Source: Avena insularis (Eukaryota > Streptophyta > Magnoliopsida > Poales > Poaceae). From it: a DNA stretch of 64,000 nt. The notes beneath the pieces were generated by a model. That model saw nothing but the letters and a program-made list of their open reading frames with translations, did not search any database and was not told the origin of the DNA. A program made the translations under genes and the position numbers. The first letter of the stretch is position 1. Every line of letters starts with the position of its first letter. This document shows positions 1 to 12,600 of this stretch, piece after piece. The stretch is from positions 120,025,503 to 120,089,502 of the forward strand of contig CM042692.1 of NCBI GenBank assembly GCA_023614405.1, written 5' to 3'.

Positions 1-13
1 GGATCTGATACCA
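1..13 (-). other. Primer-binding site of the oldest Gypsy element
   Basis: On the minus strand this reads TGGTATCAGATCC, one mismatch from the usual plant initiator-Met tRNA binding site TGGTATCAGAGCC. It lies four bases from the LTR that begins at 18, the normal spacing. It shows that the element is on the minus strand and that its interior lies left of the window. The equivalent site of the Gypsy element at 38379-38391 has the same layout. Confidence 0.7.
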
Positions 14-17
14 AGTC

Positions 18-3000
18 TGTGGGGCTCCTGGATTAATCCTCCGAGAATCCCTGTTATGCATACACCACGATCCCATAATCAGTTAGTCGTGGCACATAAC
101 CGACAAGTATCAAAGTAAAAATCCATTAATTAAGCGGATACAGGTCATACCTTATTTTCCATCATGGCTACATCATCCAACATCAGCTGAATTTCGCTAA
201 GCATAGTTCCCGAGCCATGCCTTAACCTACGGGCAGCTGACTGGGAGAACGTCCTAGCTCACAGAGATGTTAACGTCACCTTCTTCTCCATGTACTTCTC
301 GAAATCTAACCAACTTAATAGTCAGAGACAATGCCAGTGAGTACATTGAATATACTCGCAAACCACCTTAGGAGATAACAATAATAAAATAGGATATGCA
401 ATATGGCTGTAGTAGTAGGTGGTCTCCATGAGAGGTTCTTTTCTAAAATAGTTTCTACATCCCTTTGTTTGAAAACTTTCGTAAAACATTTAGGAAGCCT
501 TTTGAAAAGTTTTTGGAAAACGCTAGGATTGGGTCACCCATTTGTTCCTTCCTCCCGATCATCCCATGACCAAACTCCTTTCCTTCCTTTCCGACCATAC
601 CATGATCAAAACCAGCACCGCTCTACAGTAGTTTGTCCAACCCGTCCACAACCACGGACATGGCTATTCGAATAGATTTACACTCTGTAGAGATTATACA
701 CTTTACCTACACCATCCGAGTACCCTGCCCTGATCCCCTACGGATCGTGGGTCGAGTAACCGGTCAAGACCTTTGGAATGCCCACTCCAGTACAAGCGCC
801 TATCCTATGAGTCGTTCCCCTCAACACCGAGACGTCGGGTACTATGGACCAACCGGAGCGCCTTTTTTCACTGCACAAAGTGTGCGCTTTCAATGAGAGG
901 CTCATAGTAACGCATGGCGGCCCACAGACCGTTCGTTTCTTCTCCGAATCGATGCTTCACATGGACCCTTATAGGAGAAGACCCACCCTCCAGAGATCGA
1001 AATCTCCTGTAGTAGTTCCGAGGCAACCCATACTAGAGTAAGCAAACTTCGAGTCCGGCCCCTTCCCATATAGGAGTAATGTGGTTGCACGGGTTAAGTT
1101 GTTATAGCTAAAGCTGCAAAGAACCAGGTGCGTTTTCTTAACCATTTTTCCTCCTGCTGCCTTGAGCGTCATTTGCAAAACAAAACCCTTTTTATTTTCT
1201 CAAACTTCTCTTGGTAGGTCAAACCTCACCAAGGTTTTACCATAAAACATGCTTATAAACTTTTTAGGGGTCTTCCCATCCTATAACTTGCTTCGGCTAA
1301 ATCGAGGTCTCCAAAGGGGTATGGTGTATTACACCATCTACCATACTAGGGACAAGTAGGTGTTATCGAGTGGGTTGTACTTAGTAGTACCATTGTGTAA
1401 TGGTTTGGAGGAACCAAGCCACTACCAGATATAACTCATCATATATTAAAACAATGCAGTTTCATAAACAGTAGGTAAAACATGCATAAGTAAAACAGTA
1501 GGACAAGGCTTATGAGCAAGAAGGTGGCTTGCCTGTGATCAACAATCTGGAAAGATATGTCCATGGACTTCTTCTTAGAAAATCATAATAATAATGACCA
1601 TCTTCTTCTAGTCTTCGAGATAATCGAAATCTATCATCTTCACGGAATAATACATGCAAGCAAGCAAGGGCCATAATCAATACAAGGCATACAACCATTA
1701 ATACAATGCAACAAACAACATACAACATAATACTAACTTCAATAGGTTTTGTTAGATTGAGTTTATCACAATCGGAAATAATAGAAAAGCATTTGTGGAG
1801 CCTTCTTTTGTGTTTTAAATGTCAAATACCACCTAATAAGGGGTTTTGAGTTAGGACATGGATTTTTATGATATCAATGTAAAATCATGATACCATCAGA
1901 TAGGTATTAAAATAACAAGGCCAGCAAAAGTGGTTTTATGATTTTATCAAATTTTTATGAATTAGTTATGATTATTTTAGTGGGATAAACCATAGTTTAG
2001 GTGATTAATTTGCCAGAAAAGATATGGAGCTCAAATAAATTTGTTCTTAGAGGGTTTTGTATATACTTGAGTTTGTAATTTTTTACAGTTGGAATCATCT
2101 CAAAATAATTACCAGAATGTCCGTGGGAAAATCCCAAAGTCAGTTCTGCAAGTAGTTTGTTGTTTTCACTAGATTTATTCTACAAAATATTTTGATATGA
2201 ATCCAAAGTCACGTGGTAGGTATTTTAAATACCTTTCTGTAGAAATTTGATTCACCCTTTTTGGAGTTGTAAAATTCCCGTAGTGATTTTTCTAGTGAAA
2301 CTACCCTAGATAGAGATATTTAAATCACCATAAATCCACAGTGGCTCAATAAATAGTGAGCTACTAGGTGATGATAGGTATTGGCATACCTCAATAGTGA
2401 GAGTTGGATTTAGTTTCACATACCACATGGTTGGGTCTATAGAATTTTCGGCATTTATGAATTGATTTGTCTATTTTTACTATTGTGGAGCTCGTACTCA
2501 ACTTGACATGGGACCAAGTTGTCAGGCAAGGTATGTTAAATATCTTAACAAAACCAAGTGGTTTCACCCAATTTGGGTACCTATAACTCCTTGGGATAAT
2601 TATAGGGTGAAAAGATACCTTCTGGCATTATTTTTGCTGTGGTAAATATATAAATTATTTTGATCAAACTTTTGGTCTGCATGTTGTAGGACACATCTAG
2701 GGACCTTTAAAAATTTATAGGGGAATATTTCTAGGAATTTTTATATTTATTTGGAATTTATTACAAACATTTAAACCACCAGATCTGGAAAAAAAGATAA
2801 AGAGAAAAGAGGATAGGGCTTACTGGGCCGGATCTGAGCAGTGGTAGCAACACAGCGAAATGGACTGGCCTAGCTTGCGGAGCTAGCGCGCGGGAGGCTC
2901 CATTTGAAGTCGCCCAAGTGGGGCCCGTAGTCAGCGACGCCGGGGCACCGAAGCAATAAGGAGACACGCCGGCCATCCGATCTAGTTAGGATCAACGGCG

Positions 3001-3132
3001 GGCAGTCGTATTCCTCTTGTCGACGCAGGACACTGGCGGAAACCCTAGGAAGGCCCAGATAGTGGTGGCGACTTGCTTGGGAGGCTTTCCTCGACGAAAG
3101 GAAGGCGGCAGGTCGAAGCGGTGCTCAGTGGC
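18..3132 (-). mobile_element. Truncated LTR of an old Gypsy-type retrotransposon
   Basis: The stretch starts TGTGGGGCTCC next to a primer-binding site, so it is the 5' LTR of a minus-strand element. Its first 60 bases align loosely with the start of the LTR at 28653 (both share a CCTGTTATG and CGATCCC-like order), and it carries the same CCATAACC/CGGAC-type motif near 643. A GC-rich block near 2820-3130 resembles the GC-rich block of that LTR near 30840-31100. The LTR is cut at about 3132, where element X begins, and its other part should lie beyond the right edge. No protein-coding signal is credible here. The family is related to, but clearly diverged from, the 28653-55858 element. The right boundary is inferred from the start of X. 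Confidence 0.6.
643..702 (-). promoter_or_regulatory. Conserved LTR motif, copy in oldest Gypsy LTR
   Basis: This is a diverged copy of a motif also found at 29257, 38995, 42335 and 47428. It contains GTCCACAACCACGGAC, then GGCTATTCGAATAG, then a degenerate CTCTGTAGAG. Its survival in LTRs that are otherwise hard to align suggests a functional LTR or RNA element. The function is unknown. Confidence 0.5.
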
Positions 3133-4116
3133 TGAAAAGGATACAAATGCCGCCTAGAGTAGGGGTGAATAGGCGGTTTAAAACTTTTGAGAGAAGGGCT
3201 TAACAAAGGTGGAATAAAACATGCGTTCACTTTGTTAAGCACAAAACCTATATAAACTACGGTTCACCTATGTGCGCCAATAACTTATGCTAAGCAGAAC
3301 AAGCAACTATGTGATAGCTAGATATAAGACTTCAAGCACGAAGGCTATCACAAAGTAAAGTGCATAAGTAAATAGCTTGGGTATAGAGATAACCGAGGCA
3401 CGCGGAGACAATGATTTATTACCGAGTTCCTTCCATAAAGAGAGTACGTCTCATTGGAGGGGTGGGCGGTACTAAGACCACCACGCCACAAAAGGCCTCA
3501 CCCTATTCTCCTGTGAACCTCGCCACAAGAGGCCTGGTTCACTTCTTCACTATCAGTGCACTTGTCGGTGGCAATCCGTAACCTCTCACAAAGATTGGGG
3601 CACTTCTTCACAACTCAATTGGAGGCTCCCAACAAACAAGCTCACGGAAATCTCCAAAACTTAATTGGGGGCCCAAAGTAATCCACAAACCTGCAAAACA
3701 AGTAAATCGTCTAGGGTTCCAAGAACCCAAGAGTAAAAAGCTTCTCACCTTTCACCCAATCGAATCCTCACCGAAAACTCAAACCGATGCACCAAATGCA
3801 ATGGCAAGAACACAAGAAGTGCTCAAGTCCTTCTTTCCCAAATTCCACCAAAGCTATAAAGCTAGTGGGAGAATAAGAGAGGAAGAACACAAGAGAAAAT
3901 CCACAAAAGAAACCCTAAGATCTAGATCCCAATATGTTCTTCTCACATAGAGGAGAGATGGATTGGTGGAGTTGTAGATCTAGATCCCCCTTTCAAATCC
4001 CCCAAAAAGATTCAAAAAATATGGGAGGGATTGAGAGTATTTGCAAGCTCTTGAAGGTCAAAACAATGGAGGAGAGAGAGAATGCAAGCAACCAGCCTAA
4101 GGAGGAAGAAGGGGTC

Positions 4117-4124
4117 TATTTATA
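4117..4124 (-). promoter_or_regulatory. TATA box of element X LTR
   Basis: The minus strand reads GGGGTATAAATAGACC, a strong plant TATA box in the transcribed orientation of X. About 40-250 bases upstream (higher coordinates) lies the palindrome array, so U3 would be about 4125-5300 and R/U5 about 3133-4090. Confidence 0.6.
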
Positions 4125-4164
4125 CCCCTCCCAACGAAATATGACCGTTTGGGACCTCCCAGGC

Positions 4165-4368
4165 CGGATAATCTGCCCCTTCCCCGGATATTCTGGATTC
4201 CCCGGGCGAAAATATGGCTAAGGACTTCGCGGCGCGACCCTCTGTATAGGGGGCGGATATTTGGGCCGGATAATCCGCCCTCCGGAGGCCCGGATAATCC
4301 GTCCCTGTTATAGGGAGCCGCACCTCAAGGTCCTTAGCCATTTTCCGAAAATTCGGTCGGATAATCCG
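4165..4368. promoter_or_regulatory. Array of CGGATAATCCG palindromes in the X U3
   Basis: Three perfect copies of CGGATAATCCG (arms CGGAT/ATCCG around one base) lie at 4267-4277, 4291-4301 and 4358-4368. A one-mismatch copy is at 4165-4175, and partial copies start at 4185 and 4254. A larger imperfect inverted repeat encloses them: CGAAAATATGGCTAAGGAC at 4207-4225 pairs with 4330-4347. The array sits immediately upstream of the TATA box. GGAT is a core bound by some plant MYB-related and GARP factors, so binding-site clustering is possible. That is inference. Confidence 0.55.
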
Positions 4369-5300
4369 CCCCCCTGAAAACTGGCAGAAACAGCGAAACT
4401 GAAACAATCATAACTTTTACATCCAGACTCCATTTTTGATGATCTTGGGATCGTTTTAAAGAGGGAAATGAGCTCTACAAGATAATCTGGAGAAACATCA
4501 TAGTACATCAAGGTAGACAGAACCAATAGATGAAAGGTTTGACCCCTCTCAAAAAAGACGAACTGATAAAACCTTCAACATCGAAAACACAATAGAGAAT
4601 GCATATGAAATTTGTTTTCGATGAACTTGAGCTTTTCATGGAGATTAACACAAGCTCTAAATACTCACATGAGTAAGACCCAAATAAGAACCAAGAAAGA
4701 TGATGCCAAGTATGCAAAGGTTTGAGCTCTCACCGAGGGATATGATCAAGTTACTCACTCGAGAGCCCCTCTTGATAGTACGGTTATCTATCCTATAACT
4801 GGTCTCCCCAACTAACACCATGAGACCGGTAAGAAATAAACCCTATCAAGATCAAACAATTGCTTTGTGTATATTCCACTTGATGTTGATGATGATAATC
4901 TTCTACACCTCAAGATGGAACACCTTTCTTGATTGCGCTAGCTTGGTGAAGACTTGGAATTTGCTCCGTATACTCCACTATGGAAGAGCCTCTATTTTAG
5001 GCAAATCTTCACATATCCATGATTACCATAAGGATGGCAAGCTACACTTGAGATTGTATTATTATTCAATACACACTTGCCATAGGCTCAACTTCTACTT
5101 GACCAACCTTCGGATCATTCCTTGAAACCTTGATCAACACTTGATCTTCTTCACTTTCTTCTTCTTCCGACCTTGCAGCGAACATATGGTTCAAACATTT
5201 CCTATAGACAAATCCTACAAGTAAAACTCAATGCAAACATAAGTCCATAAAGATTGTCATTAATTACCAAAACCACACATAGGGCACACACGTTCTTTCA

Positions 5301-8235
5301 ATCTCTCCCATTTTGGTAATTGATGACAATCCCTTTGAGAGGATTTATATCTATATATTCAACATGAAAAGCAACAAAAAAGATGCAAGAGCATGAGAGG
5401 AAATTGCATATATTCAACATGCAAAGCAACAACAAAGATGCAAGAGCATGAGAGGAAAATGCTTAAGAACAAACTCACAGCATGAAACCAACTTCCCTTA
5501 AACCCTCCAAAACTTCTCCCCCCATTGGCATCGATTGCCAAAATGGGTGAAAAGCTCTAGACGACCAATAGAGTGATAATTCTCCAAAATGTGTATATTT
5601 CTCATAGCGTGAGTAGAATAAAATGCACGTATCCAATGATAAATACTTAGGAGGAGGTCAAACAATATTGAGGATCAAAAGATTGCAAAAAAATTAACAA
5701 GGTGAAGAAGCATCAACACATGAAGCAAACAATCAAAAGATCCAAAGAACCACTTGACAAAAAGAACATACCAAATGAAAGATAGATATTATGATCAGAT
5801 TGAAAATAGAGTGTTCTATATAATACGAGGAGGATCCCCAAGGTTTGTGCAAAAAATTGCATTTGAATACAATATGGACAAACATGGCATCCTCACTCCC
5901 TCGATATTATTTAAAACCCAACTATGTACAAAAGAGCATATACCAAGGCATAAAAATTGCAATAAACAAATGGTTGAGCAACGAGTAAGAGACAACATAA
6001 TAGCAGGCTCAACCACAAGGATGTGCGAGAGGCATGACAAAGCATAGTATAAGACTAATGCAAGGATGATCATTGAGCATCAACATAGTCTTCAATGAAT
6101 GATATTGCTTAGTATGACCATACAACACACGCGAAACAAAGAAGATGTCAAAAATAGAGAAGTAACATCTCTCATGTGTATAAGTTTCTAAGTAGACAAT
6201 CTCACAAAGATATTGATCCACAAAGAAACATGTACACACAAAATAGATACTAAAATAAATAGAGAAAGATATCCAAAATGAAGTCATGACAATACACCAC
6301 TAAGATCTTTGCTTGATAGCAGGGCCAAAAGGCTCAATTTTATCTTATTGTATATTCATGAACTTCAACCACAAACATATCAAATACATCACAACTATCA
6401 CTAAGGGAAGTAGAGATAGTTGGAATGTATTGCGAGAGGAATCAAGTATCACAAAGAAAGAATCAACTTTGCAAATTCATCAATATTGCACATAAGAGTA
6501 CTTTGAGGAGACAATAGTCAATATAATTGCTAGATTGACATAGTCCCAATTATATGCACTCATCTCAACTTACTAACATATTCAATAGAGAGCGTTCTTT
6601 AAGGCCAAAGAAAGAACCACAACAACTATGAATACAAAAAAATCATGCCAATATGCAACCTACCATAGGTTGGAAGACGATATGTATGCATGAGTAAGAG
6701 ATATTTGTTACCGAGATATCATTGGTGTGATGAAGTAGATAGGAGTTTGCTGACCATCCTAACTTGTATCTAATTTTAATTGAGCCATCACTTCTTCCTT
6801 ATGAAAGAGATAAGCATCCAATGCATCTCCAATGTACCTAAAATAAAATTCAAGTACAATATGGTCCCCAAACTTATTGGGTCCAAAGTAGTTAGACAAC
6901 TACAATACATAGGAGAGACTCCACATAAATATGTGTATATTGATATGAAATTGAATTTTATGCACATATTAGCTAATTAGGATTTGGTGGAGTTTCCCCT
7001 ACATATTGGATCAAGGAAAACAAGCATGACATAATATATATTTAGTACATATATGCATGCACGTGATTTTCAAGAAATAAACAAGATATAATTTGAACAA
7101 AATACCAAGTAAACCAAGAAGGAACACCAAAGTGTGACAAGACTAATGGTTGTCCAAATTATATCAAAGACCAAATCAACGCATGGAAGACCACAAGTTC
7201 AACAAATGAACTAGGAAAAAGCCAAAGAGAAAGAGATAGACAAAAACACAAATGCTCAACGATTTATCTCATTCTAAAAGGTCAAAATAATTAACAAGGA
7301 ATGATACAAACACAACTCCCCAAAAGAATAAGGTTAAAATAACCAAAGCAAACTCTCCACAATTTTCATAATGGCATAAAGTACCAAAACGAAAAGGTTT
7401 ATCTTCCAAAGACATAAAATACGATATGGGTCAAAACATGTTATGAAGATGCATAAAATGAGTGTTCTAAATAATATGGGAGAACTCCCCCATGATTAGT
7501 GCATTATTTAAGATTTTACATTTGAATACAAAATGCACACACATGGTATCATCATATCTTTCTACATCAAATAGAGCACTAAATGATTACAAGTTAAAGA
7601 AATATCCATAAGAGGCAAGGAAGACATGGGAGTCAATACAAAGCATTTTCTTGACAAAAGATAGGGCAAATATAAACAAAAGACAAATTGAAAATGATCA
7701 AAAAGACCTACCACCTATTATAGTACCGATTGTCCAAGGACAAGGGATCCGGGTGGTAGTTTGCAAATATATCCAAGATCATATTCATGACAAGAGGCAA
7801 AAAGATTCAACACGAGACAACTAATGGAAATTATAGAATTTGAATTTCTCATGAGAATGTCATACCACATAGAGACTAGAAATATTTCAATGTCAATACT
7901 AAGTGGCATTTGTCATGTACAAACATTTTAGGATAGTTGAATTCCCAAAACACACCACTCTGCAAAAATGGATAGACCATGAAATTCTCACAAGAGCCAA
8001 ATAAGATAACAAATACATTCAATAATAGCTCAACACAACAAAACAAGTACATGGCGTGTAATCCAACATACACAAATAAACTTGATAACTCAAGATAGGT
8101 AAGAGGTAAGCACAACATATACAAACACATGCAAGGTACAAAACCAACACGTACACAAGGATGAGTAACTTTCAATGTAAATGTGTTGATAACATGTTAC
8201 CGCAAGGAGGAGCAATGGATATATGATAGAGATAT
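5301..8235 (-). other. Non-coding 3' interior of element X
   Basis: This is AT-rich sequence between gag and the 3' LTR. It starts (minus-strand end) with the polypurine tract at about 5301-5316. No reading frame on either strand resembles protease, RT, RNase H or integrase. It contains a 55-bp tandem duplication (5354-5461) and diverged internal repeats (compare 5805-5895 with 7460-7555). Short open frames here look like chance. Confidence 0.6.
5354..5461. repeat. 55-bp tandem duplication
   Basis: Two adjacent copies of a unit starting TATATTCAACATG and ending GCAAGAGCATGAGAGG lie at 5354-5408 and 5409-5461. They differ by a few bases. Confidence 0.8.
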
Positions 8236-8330
8236 TGTTGGGTCCGCAGCATAGAAAACAAAAAATTTCCTACGATGACAACTACACGCCAAGATCTATC
8301 TACTAGGTACAAAGCAACGGGTGGACATAC
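8236..8330 (-). repeat. First 95 bp of the host copia 3' LTR
   Basis: Starts TGTTGGGTCCGCAGCATAG, the terminal sequence of this family's LTR. It looks like a 95-bp tandem duplication of the next 95 bp, but it is the piece missing from the LTR that resumes at 16564. The duplicated CATAC at 8326-8330 and 16559-16563 marks the insertion site of the guest element. Confidence 0.85.
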
Positions 8331-8466
8331 TGTTGGGTCGGCAGCATAGAAAACAAAAAATTTCCTACGGTGTGAACTACACGCCAAGATCTATCTACTA
8401 GGTACAAAGCAACGGGTGGACATACATCCAACAAGAACTTACCCTCGTAGACAACGAGCTTTGTTA

Positions 8467-8519
8467 ACGAGTAGGAACTCGTGGTTGATGTAGTCGTACA
8501 CTTGCCGATCTCAAGATCG
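8467..8519 (-). promoter_or_regulatory. R-region paired hairpins, guest 3' LTR
   Basis: Downstream of the TATA box the transcript would contain CGATCTTGAGATCG (6-bp arms, 2-base loop, 8506-8519) and, 23 bases later, ACGAG-TTCCTA-CTCGT (8467-8482). The same two hairpins occur at the same place in the other copies of this family and in the Angela-like LTRs. Confidence 0.55.
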
Positions 8520-8797
8520 TGATGAAGTCCAGCAGGTTCGGCTCCAGCACATCCATCAGATCCAGCTCCAGCACCACCAAGTCCAGCACCGCAATGCAGC
8601 GGTGCATCCGTGATCGCACACACCTCCGGTACCCCGACAACCTCTATCCCTCGCTCTAGCAAAGCAGCAGAAGCAGCAACTCCTTTCCAGATAAAGCCAC
8701 CGGGAACATGTATCTCGCTAATCCGAGACCATGGGGGAATAATACTAGAGGGGGAGAGAGATCCTTCACAAGGAGGTGTGAGAAGTGAGGGGTGTGG

Positions 8798-8808
8798 CCT
8801 TTTATAGG
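8798..8808 (-). promoter_or_regulatory. TATA box, guest 3' LTR
   Basis: The minus strand reads CCTATAAAAGG, in transcript orientation, about 280 bases before the hairpin pair. Identical boxes lie in the other three LTRs at 15334-15344, 16891-16901 and 23392-23402. Confidence 0.6.
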
Positions 8809-10299
8809 AGGAGGGGGTGCCCCTCCTTCATGGCCGGCGCATGGAGGGGGTGACCCTTCACCTCCTCCATTCATGTGGTGGTAACCCCTCCACATTAAAA
8901 TGCCCCTTCACATTCTCTTTTAAAGTCTCCACTTTAAACGCATTAAATTTCTCCAACTTTAATGCTCTCTCATTTAATAAAACTCTTTTATTATTTTTAT
9001 TCAGAATTTTGTTAATTACTTTAATTAACAAACATTCACATAAAACCCCCTGCAACATTTCAATATTACATGCAGAACCAATTTCAGCATTTTCACCCGA
9101 AACAGTTTCGGTGTCTATTGAAATAATTCCAGCGTTTTCTTAAATCTTTATCTGAAACATATTTGCTCCAAATGGTGTTGGTATCCCTTAAGTGTGTCAC
9201 CCTACGGTTCACGAATAATGCAGACATGATCGAGACCCCTCTCCGATCAATAATCAGCAATGGACCGGAGATCCATCCGACTCCTACACATTCAACGATG
9301 ACTTCTGTGATCGTGAGAACCTTTAACGCTAGTAACTAAATCCCTTTGTCCCGCGATATATTACATGTCCGAGATTCGATCATCGGTATCTCCATACCTA
9401 GTTTGATCTCGTTACCAACATGCACTCTTTTCTCGTTCTCGTGATATAACATTCTAGTGATCACATCACTTGCTTGCAAGCTATTTCAATGTGATATCAC
9501 CGAGAGGGCCCAGAGTATATCTATCCGTCATCGGGATGAACAAATCCCACTCTTGATCCATGAGCCTCAACATAACACCTTCGTAATTGAACCCACCTTT
9601 ATAGTCACCTGTTACGGTGTGACGTTTGATGTTATCAAGATACTCTTCCGGTGTTAGCAATTAACATGATCTCATGGTCTAAGGATAAAGATTACTTCGT
9701 ATGATATTATAGCAATATAAACATAATGACTTTGATCGTAATGCTATACTTCGGATGAATGTTCATCACATCATTCCACCAATGGTGTGACCTTGTTATT
9801 AACAACATCCAATGTCCATGATCAGGAAACCTTGATCATCTTGTTAATCAACAAGCTAGTCTATAAGAGAGGCATAACTAGGAACCCTTTTTGTTTATTA
9901 AACACACATGTATTGATGTTTCCGATCAATACAATTCTAGCATGTAAAATAAACATTTATCATAAACATGGAGTAAGATAATAACCACTTTATTATTGCC
10001 TCTCGCATATTCCCTTCTTCCACTTGCACTAGAGTCAATAATCTAGTTTGAAAAACTTTGCGTATTGAACACCTATGGCTTTCTGGTGTTGCATATACGC
10101 TATTGCTAGTGGTTAACATAATCTCTGGATCTGACAGTTTTAGGTCTGTGTGTATTTGCATGTCTCTGCGTCTCTAAGCATCACTCATTCTCAAATGAGA
10201 TGGCATTGTATAGATTTGGTCCTTTGGTGAGACCTTTAGTTCGTTCGGCTCAAAATATGTTGATATTATTGTCACACAATATATCTTCATAGTATTAGC

Positions 10300-12600
10300 C
10301 CACTTTGAACCACACCTAGTTTGATAACAAACTACTTAACACAAATGCCCTCCTTTGCTGCTACTATAGCAGTCATATACTTAGCCTTTTGTTGTAGTAT
10401 CCGTCACAATGTCTCAACTTTGTAACTCATCCAAATCCATCATGGAACATCCTTTCCATTACATTGTGCCACCCATAGTCTAAATTGAGATAAATTTAAT
10501 TTGTATCTTGTGATAAAACTAGTATCAATGTAACACTTTATAATGAACTACCTTTAACTATTTGTCACTTATACATTATATATTCTTAGTTCTTCCAAAG
10601 CTCATAAGAATATCTTTACTATTGTCCAATGATCATCTTATGAATCATTATGGTATATGCTCATAACATTTAGAGCATAGGACATTCTGGATATATACAT
10701 ATCATGGTATAAACGATCAAAATCTTCATGTGATTTTACTCACCAAGTGTTGAAACACTTGAATTTTGATACAATCCTTTCCATGCAGCAAGAACCTTTC
10801 TTGTTGTTTCCATATTGAACCCTTTCAATATCTCATATATGTATGTCCGGCACAACCATATTAGCACCTTAATCTATCCATATAGATATTGATGCCTAAT
10901 ATTCCGGGTTTTCCCAAGTCTTTCATCGAAATCTTATTTTAATGAAATTCTTAACTTGTGTCAATACAAGATACATCATTTCCAATCAACAATATGTCCT
11001 ATACATAATGTATTAGAAATATGTCTCGGCACTCCCACTTAATTTCTTGCAAATGCAAGCATCTTCATCATCTCCGATGAATTTAAACTCTTTTAACAGT
11101 TTCATCATGGTGAAGCTTCCAACTCCGCTATGCTTACTTCAACTATTGAAGTTTACATGCCCTTTTAGCACCCTTTGAATTAACAAAACCCTTCGGACCA
11201 TGTCATGTCCATGTCCTAGGTTACCATTCTATTAGTAGAACCTTGTTTTGTTTATTCAACTACCATATACCAAATTATATGTAGTGGTTGCTACATTAAT
11301 CCGTCAAGACTATATATCGCTATGAAAGATCAAATCTAGCATGTCGACTATTTCATAGATGTTAAACATCCATGTCTTATTTCTTTATAGATCCAAACAC
11401 GACCGATAGGCTTCACGCCTTTCCGGAGGGTCTTCCAAGTTCAGAAACTTGTTTTCTCGTGTATGGATACTATCACGGATTCTATGACTTCTAGTCATTT
11501 TATGGAGTCAGGGCCCATCATCGCTTCTTTGCATGTAGTCGGTTCATCATTGTCAAAACAATAACGACTTGCTTATCAAATCTTACTGATTGATTCTTAT
11601 AGACCCACACGGTTCTATAGGAACTCTAATCTCCGAGATCACACATTTTGTAATCACGAGAGCCATGAGCATTGTGGCCGCCACCGGGACACTTTCCGGC
11701 GCTGCGCTACTTAGCACATATAGCTAAGGTTCAACAACCTTATCAAAGTTCTATTGTCCTCCCACTTAACTTTTCACGAAAAATTCCTTCTCAAGAAACT
11801 TGACGTTCCAAGTAACAAACTCTTTTGTCCTCGGTGTTATGGAGAAATTCCCAACAAATTCTTTGGGATAACCTACAAAGACGTGCTGATCCGACTTTGG
11901 TTGTAAACATTTTACTTATGCATAGCATACCAAAATTTAAGAAAAGACAATTTGGGTTTTATCCCAAACCATAACTCATATGGTGTCATTTCAATGGATC
12001 ACGATGGTGCTCTTTTCAGTGTAAAAGCGGTAGTCTCTAAAGCTTCAATCCTTAAAACATAATGGCAGTTTTATAAATGACACCCTTGATCTTACCATGT
12101 CAAACATGGTTTGATTTTATCTCTCGAATATGCCATACTCCTATGGTTTATCGGGAAACACAAATCATGGAACAATTCCTCAAGTCTTAGGTGTTTTTGC
12201 TAAACATGTAACTCAAATATCTTCCTTTATGATCGAATCATAAACTCTTTATTTTCTTGTTACAATGATTTTCCACTTCATCTTGAAAGTCTTTGAACAA
12301 TTTTCAATTGTTTCATACTTCTTCCTTATTAAGTAAATATATAGGTATATTCACTCAAATTTTCGGAGAAAGCATATGAAGCAAAAAGATCCATCGCATA
12401 TGGCTACACATAATGGACTATGCACATCAGCATGCACAATTTCCAATAAGCTAGTCATCCGTTCCTCTCTGGCCTATGGACGGAGTTTCAATTATCTCGA
12501 GGAAAGTCTCACATGCGTCAATTGATCAAAATCAAAGGCTCCAAAAATCCATCAACATGGAGTTTCTTCATGTTTTCTTTCAAATATAATTTAAACAGCG
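10300..12600 (-). pseudogene. pol: Eroded copia pol of the guest element
   Basis: Reading the minus strand, broken frames still resemble copia pol in the correct order. An integrase-core piece with LLEIVHADV lies near 12400-12475. An integrase tail with a YPKEFVGN-like stretch lies near 11800-12010. The RT start has KEAMMGPDS and KWLEV near 11440-11560. A later RT piece with MKDLG and ILGINIY lies near 10740-10960. An RNase H piece with AAKEGI lies near 10335-10400. Each piece is in a different frame and full of stops. It was recognised by comparison with the better-kept pol at 60048-62916. The order proves orientation, but nothing functional remains. Confidence 0.65.

Larger units (their letters stand above)
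3133..5300 (-). repeat. 3' LTR of element X
   Basis: On the minus strand the LTR begins TGAAAGAACGTGTGTGCCC right after a purine-rich tract (AAAATGGGAGAGAT), a junction typical of many grass LTR elements, and ends near CCTTTTCA. It is about 2.17 kb long. A TATA box lies at 4117-4124 and a palindrome array just upstream. The left end (3133) was chosen because TG...CA must close the LTR and because the sequence changes character there. It is uncertain by some tens of bases, since the partner LTR is outside the window. Confidence 0.65.
8331..10016 (-). repeat. 3' LTR of guest copia element
   Basis: About 1.69 kb. On the minus strand it starts near AAGGGAATATGCGAGAGGC, with the first TG and a few bases lost. 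The polypurine-like GTGCAAGTGGAAG lies just upstream at about 10017-10030. It ends TGCCGACCCAACA at 8331. It contains a TATA box (8798-8808) and the R-region hairpins (8467-8519). Confidence 0.8.

Noticed and set aside
1320..1348. Small inverted repeat (GTATGGTGTATTACACCAT) as a possible MITE
   Set aside because: Too short, with no terminal inverted repeats or target duplication around it.
8858..9058. A 66-80-codon minus-strand frame kept in all four degenerate copia LTRs (also 15394, 16919 and 23422)
   Set aside because: It lies just upstream of the TATA box in U3, so it would not be in the main transcript. Its similarity follows from overall LTR similarity.
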